Part shown: piece by piece, positions 16,684 to 24,777 of the stretch
How the letters are laid out: each line of letters begins with the position of its first letter
How positions within the stretch are numbered: position 1 is the stretch's first letter
DNA from: Corynebacterium occultum
Lineage (GTDB): Bacteria > Actinomycetota > Actinomycetes > Mycobacteriales > Mycobacteriaceae
Assembly: GCF_009734425.1 (NCBI RefSeq)
Contig: NZ_CP046455.1
Location: 62,001-126,000 of the forward strand
DNA: 64,000 nucleotides
Direction: 5' to 3'
Notes under the pieces: generated by a model
Database searches by the model: none
What the model was told of the DNA's origin: nothing
Seen by the model: only the letters and a program-made list of their open reading frames with translations
Program-made: the position numbers and the translations under genes

Positions 16684-19523
16684 GGGTTGCGGTCATCGGT
16701 GGTGGACCCCGTGCGCTCTGGGCGGTGGAGGAACTCCTGCATCAGGCGCACACCCATCAGGTCCCGGTGGAGATCGATGTCTGGGAGCCGGGGGAGTTGG
16801 GTGCCGGTTCGGCCTATTCCCCCAGGCAGCCTGAGCATTGGCGGTTGAATGTCACCTCGGCGATCATCCGCACCCGCCGCCGTTCCTTCGACCAGTGGCG
16901 CCTGGAGGAGGGGGAGGAGCAACCGCTGGAGCCTTTCCCGGCGCGTCGCCTGGTGGGTTGTTTCTTCGCTGAGGAGTGGCGGGAGCTGCTGTGTCATCTC
17001 CCCGAGGGGTGCACGCTGAGGCAGGTTCCGCGCCGGGTGAGTTCCCTGGAACCGGTGGGGGAGCGGTGGCAGGTGGAGGGCCGGGAGTATGAGGAGGTGC
17101 TGCTGGTTACCGGTCATGCCCCGGAGTGGCCGGGTGCCTTGCCGCGGGGTGAAGGGGTGCTGGGGGTGTATCCGGCCGCCCAGTTGGCGCGGATCCCGGC
17201 CGGTGCCAGGGTGGCTGTTCGGGGTGCTGCGTTGACCTTCATTGATGCGGTCCTGGAGCTGACGGTGGGCCGTGGCGGCCGGATGAGGGGCTCCGGGTAT
17301 CAGCCCAGTGGGCGTGAACCTGCGGTGATTTTCCCGGTCACCAGGAAGGGTCGTTTCATGACGGTGAAGCCGGAACCCGGTGGGCCCCTGACCCAGCTGG
17401 ATCTGGCTGAGGCTGTGGCTGCGGGGCAGGCCGGGGTCCGGCTGAGCCGTGACCTGGCGGAGCTGTGTGAAGTGCTGGCTGAGACCTCGGCGCAGATGCT
17501 GGCGGTGGCCCGGGAGGGGTGTCGAGAAGCGGGTGTTGAGGAGGAGATCCGGGGGGTGTTGGCGGGTCGGGACGGCAGTGGTGATCCGGTCCGGGACCTG
17601 CGCCGTTCCCGGGATGTGGCGTGCGGTCTCCTGGAACCGGGTGCGGAGTGGGCGGTGGGGGAGGCCTGGCGTCGTCTCTACCCTGCGATCGTGGCGCGGA
17701 CCTCCTTCGGTGGTCGGGTGGACATGCCTGGTTTCGCGGAGCTGGCGGTGCGTCTGGAGCGGGTGGGTTTTGGTCCTCCGGTGGTCAACGCCACCCAGCT
17801 GCTCACGCTCATTGATGCCGGGCTGATCGATATCAGCCGGATGGCCGGTGGGGAGATGGATGCGGATGTCCTGGTGGATGCGGTGCTCTCCCCGCCCGGG
17901 GTGGTTCCCGGCACCCTGGCTGCCGGGCTGGTGGAACGTGGTCTGGCGGAGCAGGGTCCGGGCCGGGGGATCACTGTGGCACGGGATGGCACGGTGGTGG
18001 GGCAGCGCCATCTGGCGGTGGCGGGTAGAGATAGTGAAGATGTGGTTCTGGGTCCGGACACCTTGTCCCGGACCCTTCATGATGTGATTCCGAGGTGGGC
18101 AATGCGCGTTATTGAGGACAATGGCAAAAAGGTACTGCGAGCTCAGGGCATGGCGGCGACGGTTCCCCTGACCGGCAGGCTGGAACCCTGGGCGGTGGAA
18201 CTGCTGGAGGATCCCCAGCGCTGCCAGGATCTGGTGGCGGAGTTCGCCTCCCCGGTCAATGTGCTGCGCCCTGAACCGATGCTGCGCAATATTGAGGAGC
18301 TGGTGCGCGCGGGTGAGGATGCCGGTGTGGAGACCCGGGTCTTCTTCGCCCGGAAGGCCAATAAGGCACTGGCTTTCGTGGACACCGTTCGGGATGCCGG
18401 GCATAGCGTGGACGTGGCCGGGGAGCGGGAGCTGCGCCAGGTGCTGGGGCGGGGGGTTCCGGGGGAGCGCATCATTCTCAGTGCCGCGGTGAAACCTGAT
18501 GAGCTGCTGCAGCTGGCGGTGGCTGAGGGTGTCACCATCTCGGTGGATTCGGTGCCGGAACTGCGGCGCATCGAGAAGATCGCGGGGGCGCAGGGTCAGA
18601 TCGCCCACCTGGCACCCCGTCTGGCGCCGGACCCTGCGCAGCTTCCCCCCACCCGTTTCGGGGAGAGGCTGGCGGTCTGGCAGGGGGTCATGGGTGAGCT
18701 TTCTGCAGCTGTGGAGATCAACGGGGTGCACATCCACCTCCACGGTTATGCCGCCCGGGATCGGCAGACCGCACTGGTGGAGGCCTTCGCGCTTATCGAC
18801 GCCGCCCGCGACGCCGGGCAGCAGCCTGAGTTCATTGACCTGGGTGGTGGGGTGCCCATGAGCTACCTCGATGATGCGGCGCAGTGGGAGAACTTCCAGC
18901 AGGCCCGTGAGGCCATGAACCGCGGGGAGATTGAACCCTTCACCTGGAAGGCTGACCCGTTGCAGAGCACCTACCCCTTCCACCAGTCACCTACCCGTGG
19001 GGAGTGGTTGCGGGAGCTGCTGGAAGGGGAGGGCACCCCGGGTGGGGGAAGCATCGCGGCGGAGTTCATCAGCCGTGGTCTGCGCCTCCACCTGGAGCCG
19101 GGGCGTTCGGTGCTGGACGGGTGCGGGGTCATTCTGGCACGGGTCGCTTTTCTCAAGCACCGCAGCGACGGGGTTCCCCTGGTGGGCCTGGAGATGAACC
19201 GCACCCAGTGCCGCACCACCTCCGATGACATCCTGGTGGATCCGGTGCTGGTGCGCTCCCCGGGGCCCGCAACGGAAGAAGCGGGATGGGGTCCGGAGTC
19301 CGAGGGTTTCCTGGTGGGTGCCTACTGCATCGAGGATGAGGTGATCGTGCGCCGCCGGATGCGCTTCCCGGAGGGCATCGCCCCCGGGGACATTGTGGGG
19401 ATCCCGAACACCGCCGGTTATTTCATGCACATCCTGGAAAGTGCCTCCCATCAGATCCCGCTGGCCCGCAATGTGGTGCTGGCCGGTGGGGATGCTGCGC
19501 TGGATGACATCGATCAGGTCTGA
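16680..19523 (+). CDS. Fusion: FAD/NAD(P)-binding domain plus Y4yA-type PLP decarboxylase
   Basis: This 947-residue protein joins two enzymes. Residues 1 to about 470 form an FAD/NAD(P)-binding domain of the PF13454 type, starting MRVAVIGGGPRALWAVEELL, with AGSAYSPRQPEHWRLNV and further Rossmann segments. Residues about 500-947 form a fold-type III PLP enzyme like diaminopimelate or ornithine decarboxylases: PLP Lys559 in VFFARKANKAL, HIHLHGYAA, the glycine loop FIDLGGGVPMSYL, LHLEPGRSVLDG, and the catalytic end VGAYCIEDEVI. The start at 16680 is fixed by overlap with the SbnA-like gene. SbnH, a related decarboxylase, acts in staphyloferrin B synthesis, so a diamine- or metallophore-forming pathway is plausible. 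No ligase or transporter gene is adjacent. The fusion itself is unusual. Confidence 0.82.
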   Translation: MRVAVIGGGPRALWAVEELLHQAHTHQVPVEIDVWEPGELGAGSAYSPRQPEHWRLNVTSAIIRTRRRSFDQWRLEEGEEQPLEPFPARRLVGCFFAEEWRELLCHLPEGCTLRQVPRRVSSLEPVGERWQVEGREYEEVLLVTGHAPEWPGALPRGEGVLGVYPAAQLARIPAGARVAVRGAALTFIDAVLELTVGRGGRMRGSGYQPSGREPAVIFPVTRKGRFMTVKPEPGGPLTQLDLAEAVAAGQAGVRLSRDLAELCEVLAETSAQMLAVAREGCREAGVEEEIRGVLAGRDGSGDPVRDLRRSRDVACGLLEPGAEWAVGEAWRRLYPAIVARTSFGGRVDMPGFAELAVRLERVGFGPPVVNATQLLTLIDAGLIDISRMAGGEMDADVLVDAVLSPPGVVPGTLAAGLVERGLAEQGPGRGITVARDGTVVGQRHLAVAGRDSEDVVLGPDTLSRTLHDVIPRWAMRVIEDNGKKVLRAQGMAATVPLTGRLEPWAVELLEDPQRCQDLVAEFASPVNVLRPEPMLRNIEELVRAGEDAGVETRVFFARKANKALAFVDTVRDAGHSVDVAGERELRQVLGRGVPGERIILSAAVKPDELLQLAVAEGVTISVDSVPELRRIEKIAGAQGQIAHLAPRLAPDPAQLPPTRFGERLAVWQGVMGELSAAVEINGVHIHLHGYAARDRQTALVEAFALIDAARDAGQQPEFIDLGGGVPMSYLDDAAQWENFQQAREAMNRGEIEPFTWKADPLQSTYPFHQSPTRGEWLRELLEGEGTPGGGSIAAEFISRGLRLHLEPGRSVLDGCGVILARVAFLKHRSDGVPLVGLEMNRTQCRTTSDDILVDPVLVRSPGPATEEAGWGPESEGFLVGAYCIEDEVIVRRRMRFPEGIAPGDIVGIPNTAGYFMHILESASHQIPLARNVVLAGGDAALDDIDQV
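18791..18801 (+). repeat. GCTTATCGACG word, copy 1
   Basis: Exact copy inside the decarboxylase coding region, reading CTT ATC GAC GCC (Leu-Ile-Asp-Ala). One of seven copies in the window; see findings. Confidence 0.6.
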
Positions 19524-19874
19524 CGCATGAGTCAGCAAGGGAGGTGGAGGAGATTGTGCGTGGTGAAATGACCGTATCGACGCTGGTCAGGGTATTTTTG
19601 GAATGGTTTTCAAAAAGATCAGATCTATCCTTTCCGCATAAATGTATGATGGCGATCACTCACTGAATGAGCGAGTCAAGGGCATGACAGTCCCCCTCGA
19701 CCAATGCTCCCAAGCTGGCCCCTGACGCGGGCCGGCTGGCATCAGTCCACCTGCGATCCTGATGTCCCGGGTTCAGGACCTGGCGCTGCACGGCGCCTGA
19801 AACGGACCGCCCCCTGATGTGTGATGGCGGACCCCCCTTTCGGAGACCACAACACCAACACAGGAAGACCGGAC
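19524..19874. other. Intergenic region upstream of the manganese catalase gene
   Basis: No gene seen. It is locally AT-rich at 19590-19650. ACTCACT-GAATG-AGCGAGT (19658-19676) is an imperfect inverted repeat that could be an operator. The catalase promoter must lie here. Confidence 0.45.
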
Positions 19875-20756
19875 ATGTTCATTCACAAGCAAACCCTCCA
19901 ATACCCGTCCAAGCCGGAGAAGCCTGACGCCGTGTACGCCCGCAAGCTGCAGGAGGTCATCGGCGGCCAGTACGGTGAGATCACCGTGGCCATGCAGTAC
20001 AGCTTCCAGGCCTGGAACGCCCACATCCCCGGCAAATACCGGGACCTGCTCTTCAGCACCGCCGCCGAGGAGTTCGGACACATCGAGATGCTGGCCACCA
20101 TGGTTGCCCAGCTGCTGGAGAAAGCCCCCCTCGGCATCACCGAACAGGCCCTCCAGGATGACCCCGCGGTGGCCGCCATCATCGGTGGCACCGACCTTCA
20201 GCAGGCCATTGTCTCCGGTGCGGGTGCTCGCCCCGTGGACAGCATGGGCAACCCCTGGACCGGTGCCTACATCACCGCCAGCGGCAACCTGCTCGCCGAC
20301 ATGACCTCCAATGTCAACGCCGAAATGCAGGGCCGCGTGCAGGTGGCACGGCTGTACCACATGACCGATGACCGCGGCGTGAAGGATCTGCTCGGATTCC
20401 TCCTGGCACGCGACACCATGCACCAGAACCAGTGGCTGGCCGCCGCCCGGGAACTCCAGGCCGAGGGCAACGAGAAGTTGCCGGTGCCCAGTAACTTCCC
20501 CCAGGGCAAGGAGCACGGGGAGTTCGCCTACCAGGCCATCAACTTCTCCGATGGTGCCCACATGGCCGGCGGCTCCTGGGCCTCCGGGCCCGCCCCGGAC
20601 GGACTCGGCAAGTTCACCTATGTGGAAACGCCCCCGGAAGGTGTGCCCATGGCACCGCCCACCCGCCCCGACGCCCGCTTCTACGGCACCACCGACATCC
20701 CCAACGTGGTGGAGAAGATCGCCGGCAAAGTTCAGGACAAACTGAACAAGGAGTGA
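19875..20756 (+). CDS. Manganese catalase (non-haem)
   Basis: From MFIHKQTLQYPSKPEKPD the product has 293 residues and the four-helix ferritin-like fold of dimanganese catalases, which dismutate hydrogen peroxide in the cytoplasm. The metal-ligand regions are visible as GGQYGEITVAMQYSFQAW, then TAAEEFGHIEMLATM, NAEMQGRVQVARLYHMTDD and LLARDTMHQNQW, giving the repeated Glu and His ligands. The proline-rich C-terminal part is typical. An AGGAAG site precedes the chosen ATG; an earlier frame extension to 19821 lacks such a site. The ATP-grasp gene follows 69 bases later and is probably co-transcribed. Confidence 0.88.
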   Translation: MFIHKQTLQYPSKPEKPDAVYARKLQEVIGGQYGEITVAMQYSFQAWNAHIPGKYRDLLFSTAAEEFGHIEMLATMVAQLLEKAPLGITEQALQDDPAVAAIIGGTDLQQAIVSGAGARPVDSMGNPWTGAYITASGNLLADMTSNVNAEMQGRVQVARLYHMTDDRGVKDLLGFLLARDTMHQNQWLAAARELQAEGNEKLPVPSNFPQGKEHGEFAYQAINFSDGAHMAGGSWASGPAPDGLGKFTYVETPPEGVPMAPPTRPDARFYGTTDIPNVVEKIAGKVQDKLNKE

Positions 20757-20825
20757 GCCCGCCCCCTGGCACCACCCGCCACACCCCTTTGCCCGAGGAA
20801 GCACAGAAAGAGGTTGAAAGCCCCC

Positions 20826-21818
20826 ATGCTGAGTCGACTGGATGACGCCCTGGACTCCACCCGCCCCCTGGTGGTCTTCCTCGGCGATGACATCGATGAA
20901 GAGGATCATGACATCCTCTTCCCGGCCCTCCGGGAGCATCGGGTGGCGGTGGTGCGGGTTCATCCCCATGAACTGGTGGTGGAGATGACAGATCACGGCA
21001 TCAGCTTCAGCGTGGCCGGGCAGAAGCTCAGACCCCACCTGGTGGTGGGGTGGGTCCTTGATGAACTGCTCATCCCCGGCATAGCACACCTCGATGTGTT
21101 CCAACGCGCCGGTATCCCGGTGATCAACGATGCCTTCACCCTCTTCCGCGCCCAGAACAAATACCTCGACAGCTCCATGCTCAACCTCGCCGGGGCACTC
21201 CGCTATCCGGTGATCACCGGCCGAGACCCCGATGCCCTCGAAACCTGGTTACGTGAACTCGACGGCCCCGCAGTGATCAAACCCCTGGTTGGTTTCGGCG
21301 GCCGAGGACTACGCCGGGTTGAAGGGGAAACAGAACTACAGGACTTCCTCACCGAGGTCCGACAACAGGGCGGGGCCTATTATGCGGTGTCCTGGGTGGA
21401 AAACCCCGGCCGAGACATCAGGGTCTACACCATCAACCACCAACCTGTCTTCGCCATGTACCGCTACGCCCCACCGGGGAAGTGGATCACCAACGTCAGG
21501 GCCGGTGGCGGGATCGCCATGTGCCCCCTCACCCCGGAGATCACCGAGGTGGCGCGCCGGGCCTCAGAGGCCGCTGGCACCCTGATCGGTGGGGTGGACA
21601 TCGGGGAGAACCAGGCCACCGGTGAACTGGTGGTCTATGAGGTCAACTCCTGCCCCACCTGCGAACCACCCGTCTTGTTAGCGCTGGCTGATTTCCTGAG
21701 CATGGCGGTTCGGGACCTGGAGACGGCGCGGCAGACCTGGCGGCCGACCAAGGTTTATAAGGAGTTGGACAGCAATCCGGCGCTCTTCCACGCCAGCAAG
21801 CGCCGCATGCTGGCGTGA
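20826..21818 (+). CDS. RimK-like ATP-grasp protein
   Basis: The protein (330 residues from ATG 20826) has an N-terminal pre-ATP-grasp part and an ATP-grasp core: GPAVIKPLVGFGGRGLRRVEG (ATP-binding lysine and glycine-rich loop), AYYAVSWVENPGRDIRVYTI, and the magnesium-binding end VDIGENQATGELVVYEVN. Such proteins join an amino group to a carboxylate with ATP, as RimK adds glutamate to S6. The C-terminal SCPTCEPP pair of cysteines just after the last metal ligand is noteworthy. It follows the manganese catalase gene and may serve a related stress or metal function; the substrate is unknown. A TTG at 20814 in frame is a weaker start. Confidence 0.8.
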   Translation: MLSRLDDALDSTRPLVVFLGDDIDEEDHDILFPALREHRVAVVRVHPHELVVEMTDHGISFSVAGQKLRPHLVVGWVLDELLIPGIAHLDVFQRAGIPVINDAFTLFRAQNKYLDSSMLNLAGALRYPVITGRDPDALETWLRELDGPAVIKPLVGFGGRGLRRVEGETELQDFLTEVRQQGGAYYAVSWVENPGRDIRVYTINHQPVFAMYRYAPPGKWITNVRAGGGIAMCPLTPEITEVARRASEAAGTLIGGVDIGENQATGELVVYEVNSCPTCEPPVLLALADFLSMAVRDLETARQTWRPTKVYKELDSNPALFHASKRRMLA

Positions 21819-21846
21819 ACAGGGAGGCTTGAGGGCGGGACGTGGG

Positions 21847-22977
21847 TTAGTTGGCGGCGAGATCTTCCTGATCGGTGATCTCGATGCCCTCATCGGTGAT
21901 CAGGAAGCTCATCAGATCCTCGCCCAGGATCACCTCGCCGTCGTAATTCTCCTGGGTGCGGGCGATCATCTCCTCATCACTGATGCCCTCCACCTTGCCG
22001 GGGATGCCGTTGACAAAGTGGGTGTACACCGCCAGTTCAGGCTGGGCCTGAGCGAAGATCTCACCGGCCTGATCCGGGGTGGTGTGGTGGGAAATCACCT
22101 GGGGCAGTACATTGCGGTCCTGGAAGGCGGCAACCTCATGGAGCATGATGTCCACGTCCTTGCCGTACTTGACCACATTCTCATGGGGGATGGTGTCGCC
22201 ACTGATCAGCACCGACTTGTCGTTGTAGTCGATGCGGAAACCCTTGGAGGGTTTGATCACATCCGCCGGATCATGCTGTACCTCGAACATGGTTACCTGC
22301 AGGCCATCCTGATCGAAGATGACCCCGTCCTCGGTGAATTCATGCGCCTCGATGCCGGTGGTGTCACGCTCGACCTCACCATCAGCGACACGGACATCAA
22401 TGTCATTCTGGAATGCGGTGCGCAGGTTATCAACGATATTGGTGACACCCTCCGGCCCATAGACATTGAAGGTGCCCTCGCGCCCACCGAAGGCGGGGAC
22501 ATAACCGGTCATCCACAGGTCATCGATGCTGATGACATGATCGGAGTGGAAGTGGGTGAGGAAGAGGCCGTCGATCTGGCCAGCCTCCACACCGGCCTGG
22601 ATCAGGCGGATGATGGTGCCGCGGCCTGCGTCGATGACATAGTTGTTGTCTCCGGCCTGGATTAGGACGGAAAATCCGAAGCGCTCCGTGCTGGGGATCG
22701 GGCTGCCGGTTCCTAACAGGGTGACCCGCAGATCACCCTCTTCCGGTGGGGTGCCCGCTGGGTGGGTCGACTCATCGACGTTCACCGGGAAGTCATTGGC
22801 ATTCACCTTGTTGAGGGAAGCGCTGGCAGCGGTGGTGGACTGATCGGTGGTGGCGGCCGATTCCTCCTGAGCCTCGGTGGCGGTGCAGGCGGCGATTCCC
22901 GTCAGTGAGAGAACCAGAGCTCCAGTCAGGGCAACCTTAAGCAGCGGGCGGGCAGGGGAAATACTCATGATTTTCAT
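21847..22977 (-). CDS. Exported metallo-beta-lactamase-fold lipoprotein
   Basis: The 376-residue protein starts with a lipoprotein signal peptide (LLKVALTGALVLSLTG, lipobox IAAC with Cys31), followed by a Ser/Thr/Ala-rich linker to about residue 60. The rest is a metallo-beta-lactamase-fold hydrolase: LLGTGSPIPS, the zinc motif THFHSDH (His142, His144, Asp146, His147), then ISGDTIPHENVVKYGKDVDI and HHTTPDQAGEIF. It resembles RNase Z or arylsulfatase-type members that act on phosphate or sulfate esters, here on the outer face of the membrane. The substrate cannot be read from sequence. It is transcribed alone, convergent with the ATP-grasp gene. Confidence 0.85.
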   Translation of the reverse strand: MKIMSISPARPLLKVALTGALVLSLTGIAACTATEAQEESAATTDQSTTAASASLNKVNANDFPVNVDESTHPAGTPPEEGDLRVTLLGTGSPIPSTERFGFSVLIQAGDNNYVIDAGRGTIIRLIQAGVEAGQIDGLFLTHFHSDHVISIDDLWMTGYVPAFGGREGTFNVYGPEGVTNIVDNLRTAFQNDIDVRVADGEVERDTTGIEAHEFTEDGVIFDQDGLQVTMFEVQHDPADVIKPSKGFRIDYNDKSVLISGDTIPHENVVKYGKDVDIMLHEVAAFQDRNVLPQVISHHTTPDQAGEIFAQAQPELAVYTHFVNGIPGKVEGISDEEMIARTQENYDGEVILGEDLMSFLITDEGIEITDQEDLAAN

Positions 22978-23361
22978 ACCGATCTACTAGTGGGCCAACT
23001 CATAAAAATAGCAATGCTAAATCGTCATACCTAACTGGTTTTAGTTTGCCCCCCGAACGGGTGTCACGTTCCTGGAGTCGCCGAGAGGTATCGGAATCAT
23101 CGACGCTCTTCCCATCCCCACAAGAGGCCTCTGCTGGGTGATGTGGGGTGCTCGGGGACGCTTGTTCCGGGACCCGCGCTCACCGTCCCTCACCTCGGCA
23201 GCCGATAGAATATTTCACTGAACTGATCCGAGGTGATGGGTGAGGTGAGTTGCGGCTTAGGGGCGCCGTGGGGGTGGGTTAAGAAAGTCCCAAACCCCAT
23301 AACAGCCCCACCGCGGGCCCGTCGATAAGCACCCCGGAAAATTAGGGATAGCATGGGGTTT
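22978..23361. other. Intergenic region between divergent MBL and Crp/Fnr genes
   Basis: About 380 bases without a visible gene. It must hold two divergent promoters. It contains one GCTTATCGACG word (23320-23330, reverse orientation). I found no Fnr-like box here. Confidence 0.45.
23320..23330 (-). repeat. GCTTATCGACG word, copy 2
   Basis: Exact copy on the reverse strand, intergenic, just upstream of the Crp/Fnr gene. Confidence 0.6.
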
Positions 23362-24102
23362 ATGGCTCAGAACCCGGTCCGTCACAATTGCGCCCAGCCC
23401 CATCATTGTTCGGTTGAGGTCCGCATGAAGGTGATGGCGCGTTCCCCACTGACCCGGGATCTGACCCCGGAGCAGCACGCCGAACTGGACCAGCACCTCA
23501 GCTCCTGGGCGTGGACGGAGTCGGATCCGATCCTCCTGGCGGGGGAGGAGGCCACCGGCAGTTATATGGTCGCCTCGGGCAGGGTGCGGGTCACCCGGGA
23601 CACCATCGACGGCCGCGAGATCACCGTGGACATCGCCGCGCCGGGGGATGTGATCGGACCCTTGCACACCCACCCCAGCCAGGTGGAGGATTCGGCCTGG
23701 GCGATGGAAACCACCTGTGCCTTCTTCCTGCCCGCAGCGGCGCTGGCGAAGGTGGTGGAGGAGTACCCCCCGATGGCGCTGGCCATGTTGCGGATGCAGC
23801 AGGAGCGGTTGGCGCAGGCCCGGGAACGAGAGATCGGGCAGAGCACCCGCACCGTGGAACAGCGGGTGGCCGCGGTCCTGCAGAACCTGGCCGCCAAGCT
23901 GGGGCAGGAACAGGGGGATGGTTCCACCCTGCTGCAGGTGAGGCTGCGTCGGGATGACATCGCGGGCATTGCTGGCACCACCCTGGAGTCGGCTTCCCGG
24001 GTGATGTCGAAGATGAAGAGGAACGGGTTGATTGATTCGGGCCGGGAATGGGTCTCCATCCTGGACCACCAGGGGTTGGCAGAGCTCGCACAGGCCGAGT
24101 AA
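23362..24102 (+). CDS. Crp/Fnr-family transcription regulator
   Basis: The protein starting MAQNPVRHNCAQPHHC has 246 residues. An N-terminal cyclic-nucleotide-binding-like barrel (residues about 30-140, with GRVRVTRDTIDGREITVDIAAPGDVIGP) is followed by a long dimer helix and a C-terminal winged helix (VRLRRDDIAGIAGTTLESASRVMSKMKRNGLI, recognition helix in TTLESASRVMSKM). Two N-terminal cysteines (10 and 16) beside histidines, and another in TTCAFFLP, could sense redox state, oxygen or metal; the classical FNR four-cysteine set is not complete. The E..SR recognition pattern fits TTGAT-type half-sites, which occur upstream of both following genes. It probably activates the metal-transport genes. 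Confidence 0.88.
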   Translation: MAQNPVRHNCAQPHHCSVEVRMKVMARSPLTRDLTPEQHAELDQHLSSWAWTESDPILLAGEEATGSYMVASGRVRVTRDTIDGREITVDIAAPGDVIGPLHTHPSQVEDSAWAMETTCAFFLPAAALAKVVEEYPPMALAMLRMQQERLAQAREREIGQSTRTVEQRVAAVLQNLAAKLGQEQGDGSTLLQVRLRRDDIAGIAGTTLESASRVMSKMKRNGLIDSGREWVSILDHQGLAELAQAE

Positions 24103-24130
24103 GGGCAGCTCAACGATATTTTCCTGCTCT

Positions 24131-24144
24131 TTGATCCAGGTCAA
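24131..24144. promoter_or_regulatory. Fnr-like box upstream of the metallochaperone gene, with -10 box
   Basis: TTGATCCAGGTCAA is a near match to the FNR consensus TTGAT-N4-ATCAA. A -10 box TAAAGT lies at 24167-24172, 22 bases later. Transcription would then start near 24179, placing the box centre at about -41.5, the class II activator position. The box at 24657 has the same geometry. Confidence 0.7.
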
Positions 24145-24213
24145 GGAAGGTTTGCCGGAAGGTTCCTAAAGTAAGGATTGTAAGCGAAAGAGATAACCCG
24201 AAAGGAACTGAAA

Positions 24214-24450
24214 ATGAGCGCCCCGACCGCCCTGAAGAACACCACCCTCCGCGCTGAAGGCTTCTCCTGCCCCAGCTGTGTGGCCAAGATCGAGAATAAG
24301 TTGCATGGCCTGGACGGCGTGGAGTCCGCTGAGGTGAAGTTCTCCTCCGGCCGCATCCTGGTAACGCATGATCCGCAACAGGTCAGCGTCCGGAACCTGG
24401 TGGATGCCGTCGCCGAGGTTGGTTATACGGCTAAACCCTCCGCCTATTGA
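24214..24450 (+). CDS. Heavy-metal-associated domain protein (CopZ-like metallochaperone)
   Basis: The 78-residue protein is a single ferredoxin-like HMA domain with the metal-binding motif GFSCPSCVAKIE (Cys19, Cys22) and the usual second half, GVESAEVKFSSGRILVTHD. Such proteins carry Cu(I) or zinc-type ions to P1B ATPases. The ATPase encoded at 24778 has no HMA domain of its own, so this is probably its detached partner. The gene has its own Fnr-like promoter and its own terminator (24479-24515), so the two are co-regulated rather than co-transcribed. Confidence 0.9.
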   Translation: MSAPTALKNTTLRAEGFSCPSCVAKIENKLHGLDGVESAEVKFSSGRILVTHDPQQVSVRNLVDAVAEVGYTAKPSAY

Positions 24451-24478
24451 TCCCAGAACCTAAATCAGCTCAAACATT

Positions 24479-24515
24479 CCGCTCACTTCCTTATCTCAGG
24501 GGGTGGGCGGTTTTT
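24479..24515 (+). terminator. Terminator of the metallochaperone gene
   Basis: CCGCTCAC (24479-24486) pairs with GTGGGCGG (24503-24510, one G-T pair), followed by TTTTT. It separates the chaperone gene from the ATPase promoter. Confidence 0.75.
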
Positions 24516-24656
24516 GTCATTTACCCCGCTGCGCCAGGGGGGTCCGCCCACCAAGCTTCTCGACGCCCCCTTGGGGCCGGCAGTGGCTTCTAGGGGCCTG
24601 CACCCTCACCGCCCTGGATCTCCTTAAAAGACCATTTCAGAAGTACTTTTCCTTAT

Positions 24657-24670
24657 TTGATCAGCGTCAA
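24657..24670. promoter_or_regulatory. Fnr-like box upstream of the P-type ATPase gene, with -10 box
   Basis: TTGATCAGCGTCAA followed by GGAA mirrors the box at 24131 (TTGATC...GTCAAGGAA). The -10 box TAGATT starts at 24693, again exactly 22 bases after the box. The repeated arrangement strongly suggests a shared activator, most simply the Crp/Fnr protein encoded at 23362. Confidence 0.72.
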
Positions 24671-24777
24671 GGAACTTCCCCGCCGGGGCCCATAGATTCA
24701 GAGGTGTAGGAAGAAAAATTCACTTCAGGTCCCACCTGAATCACAAAAATTCATCTCATAGGAAAGTAGGAAGAACC

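Noticed and set aside
16605..18983. A 792-residue open frame on the reverse strand
   Set aside because: It is antisense to the well-supported decarboxylase fusion; its His/Pro/Arg-rich translation is the usual shadow in GC-rich genes.
19773..21104. A 443-residue reverse-strand frame across the catalase gene
   Set aside because: Gly/His-rich composition without any domain; antisense shadow of the manganese catalase and ATP-grasp genes.
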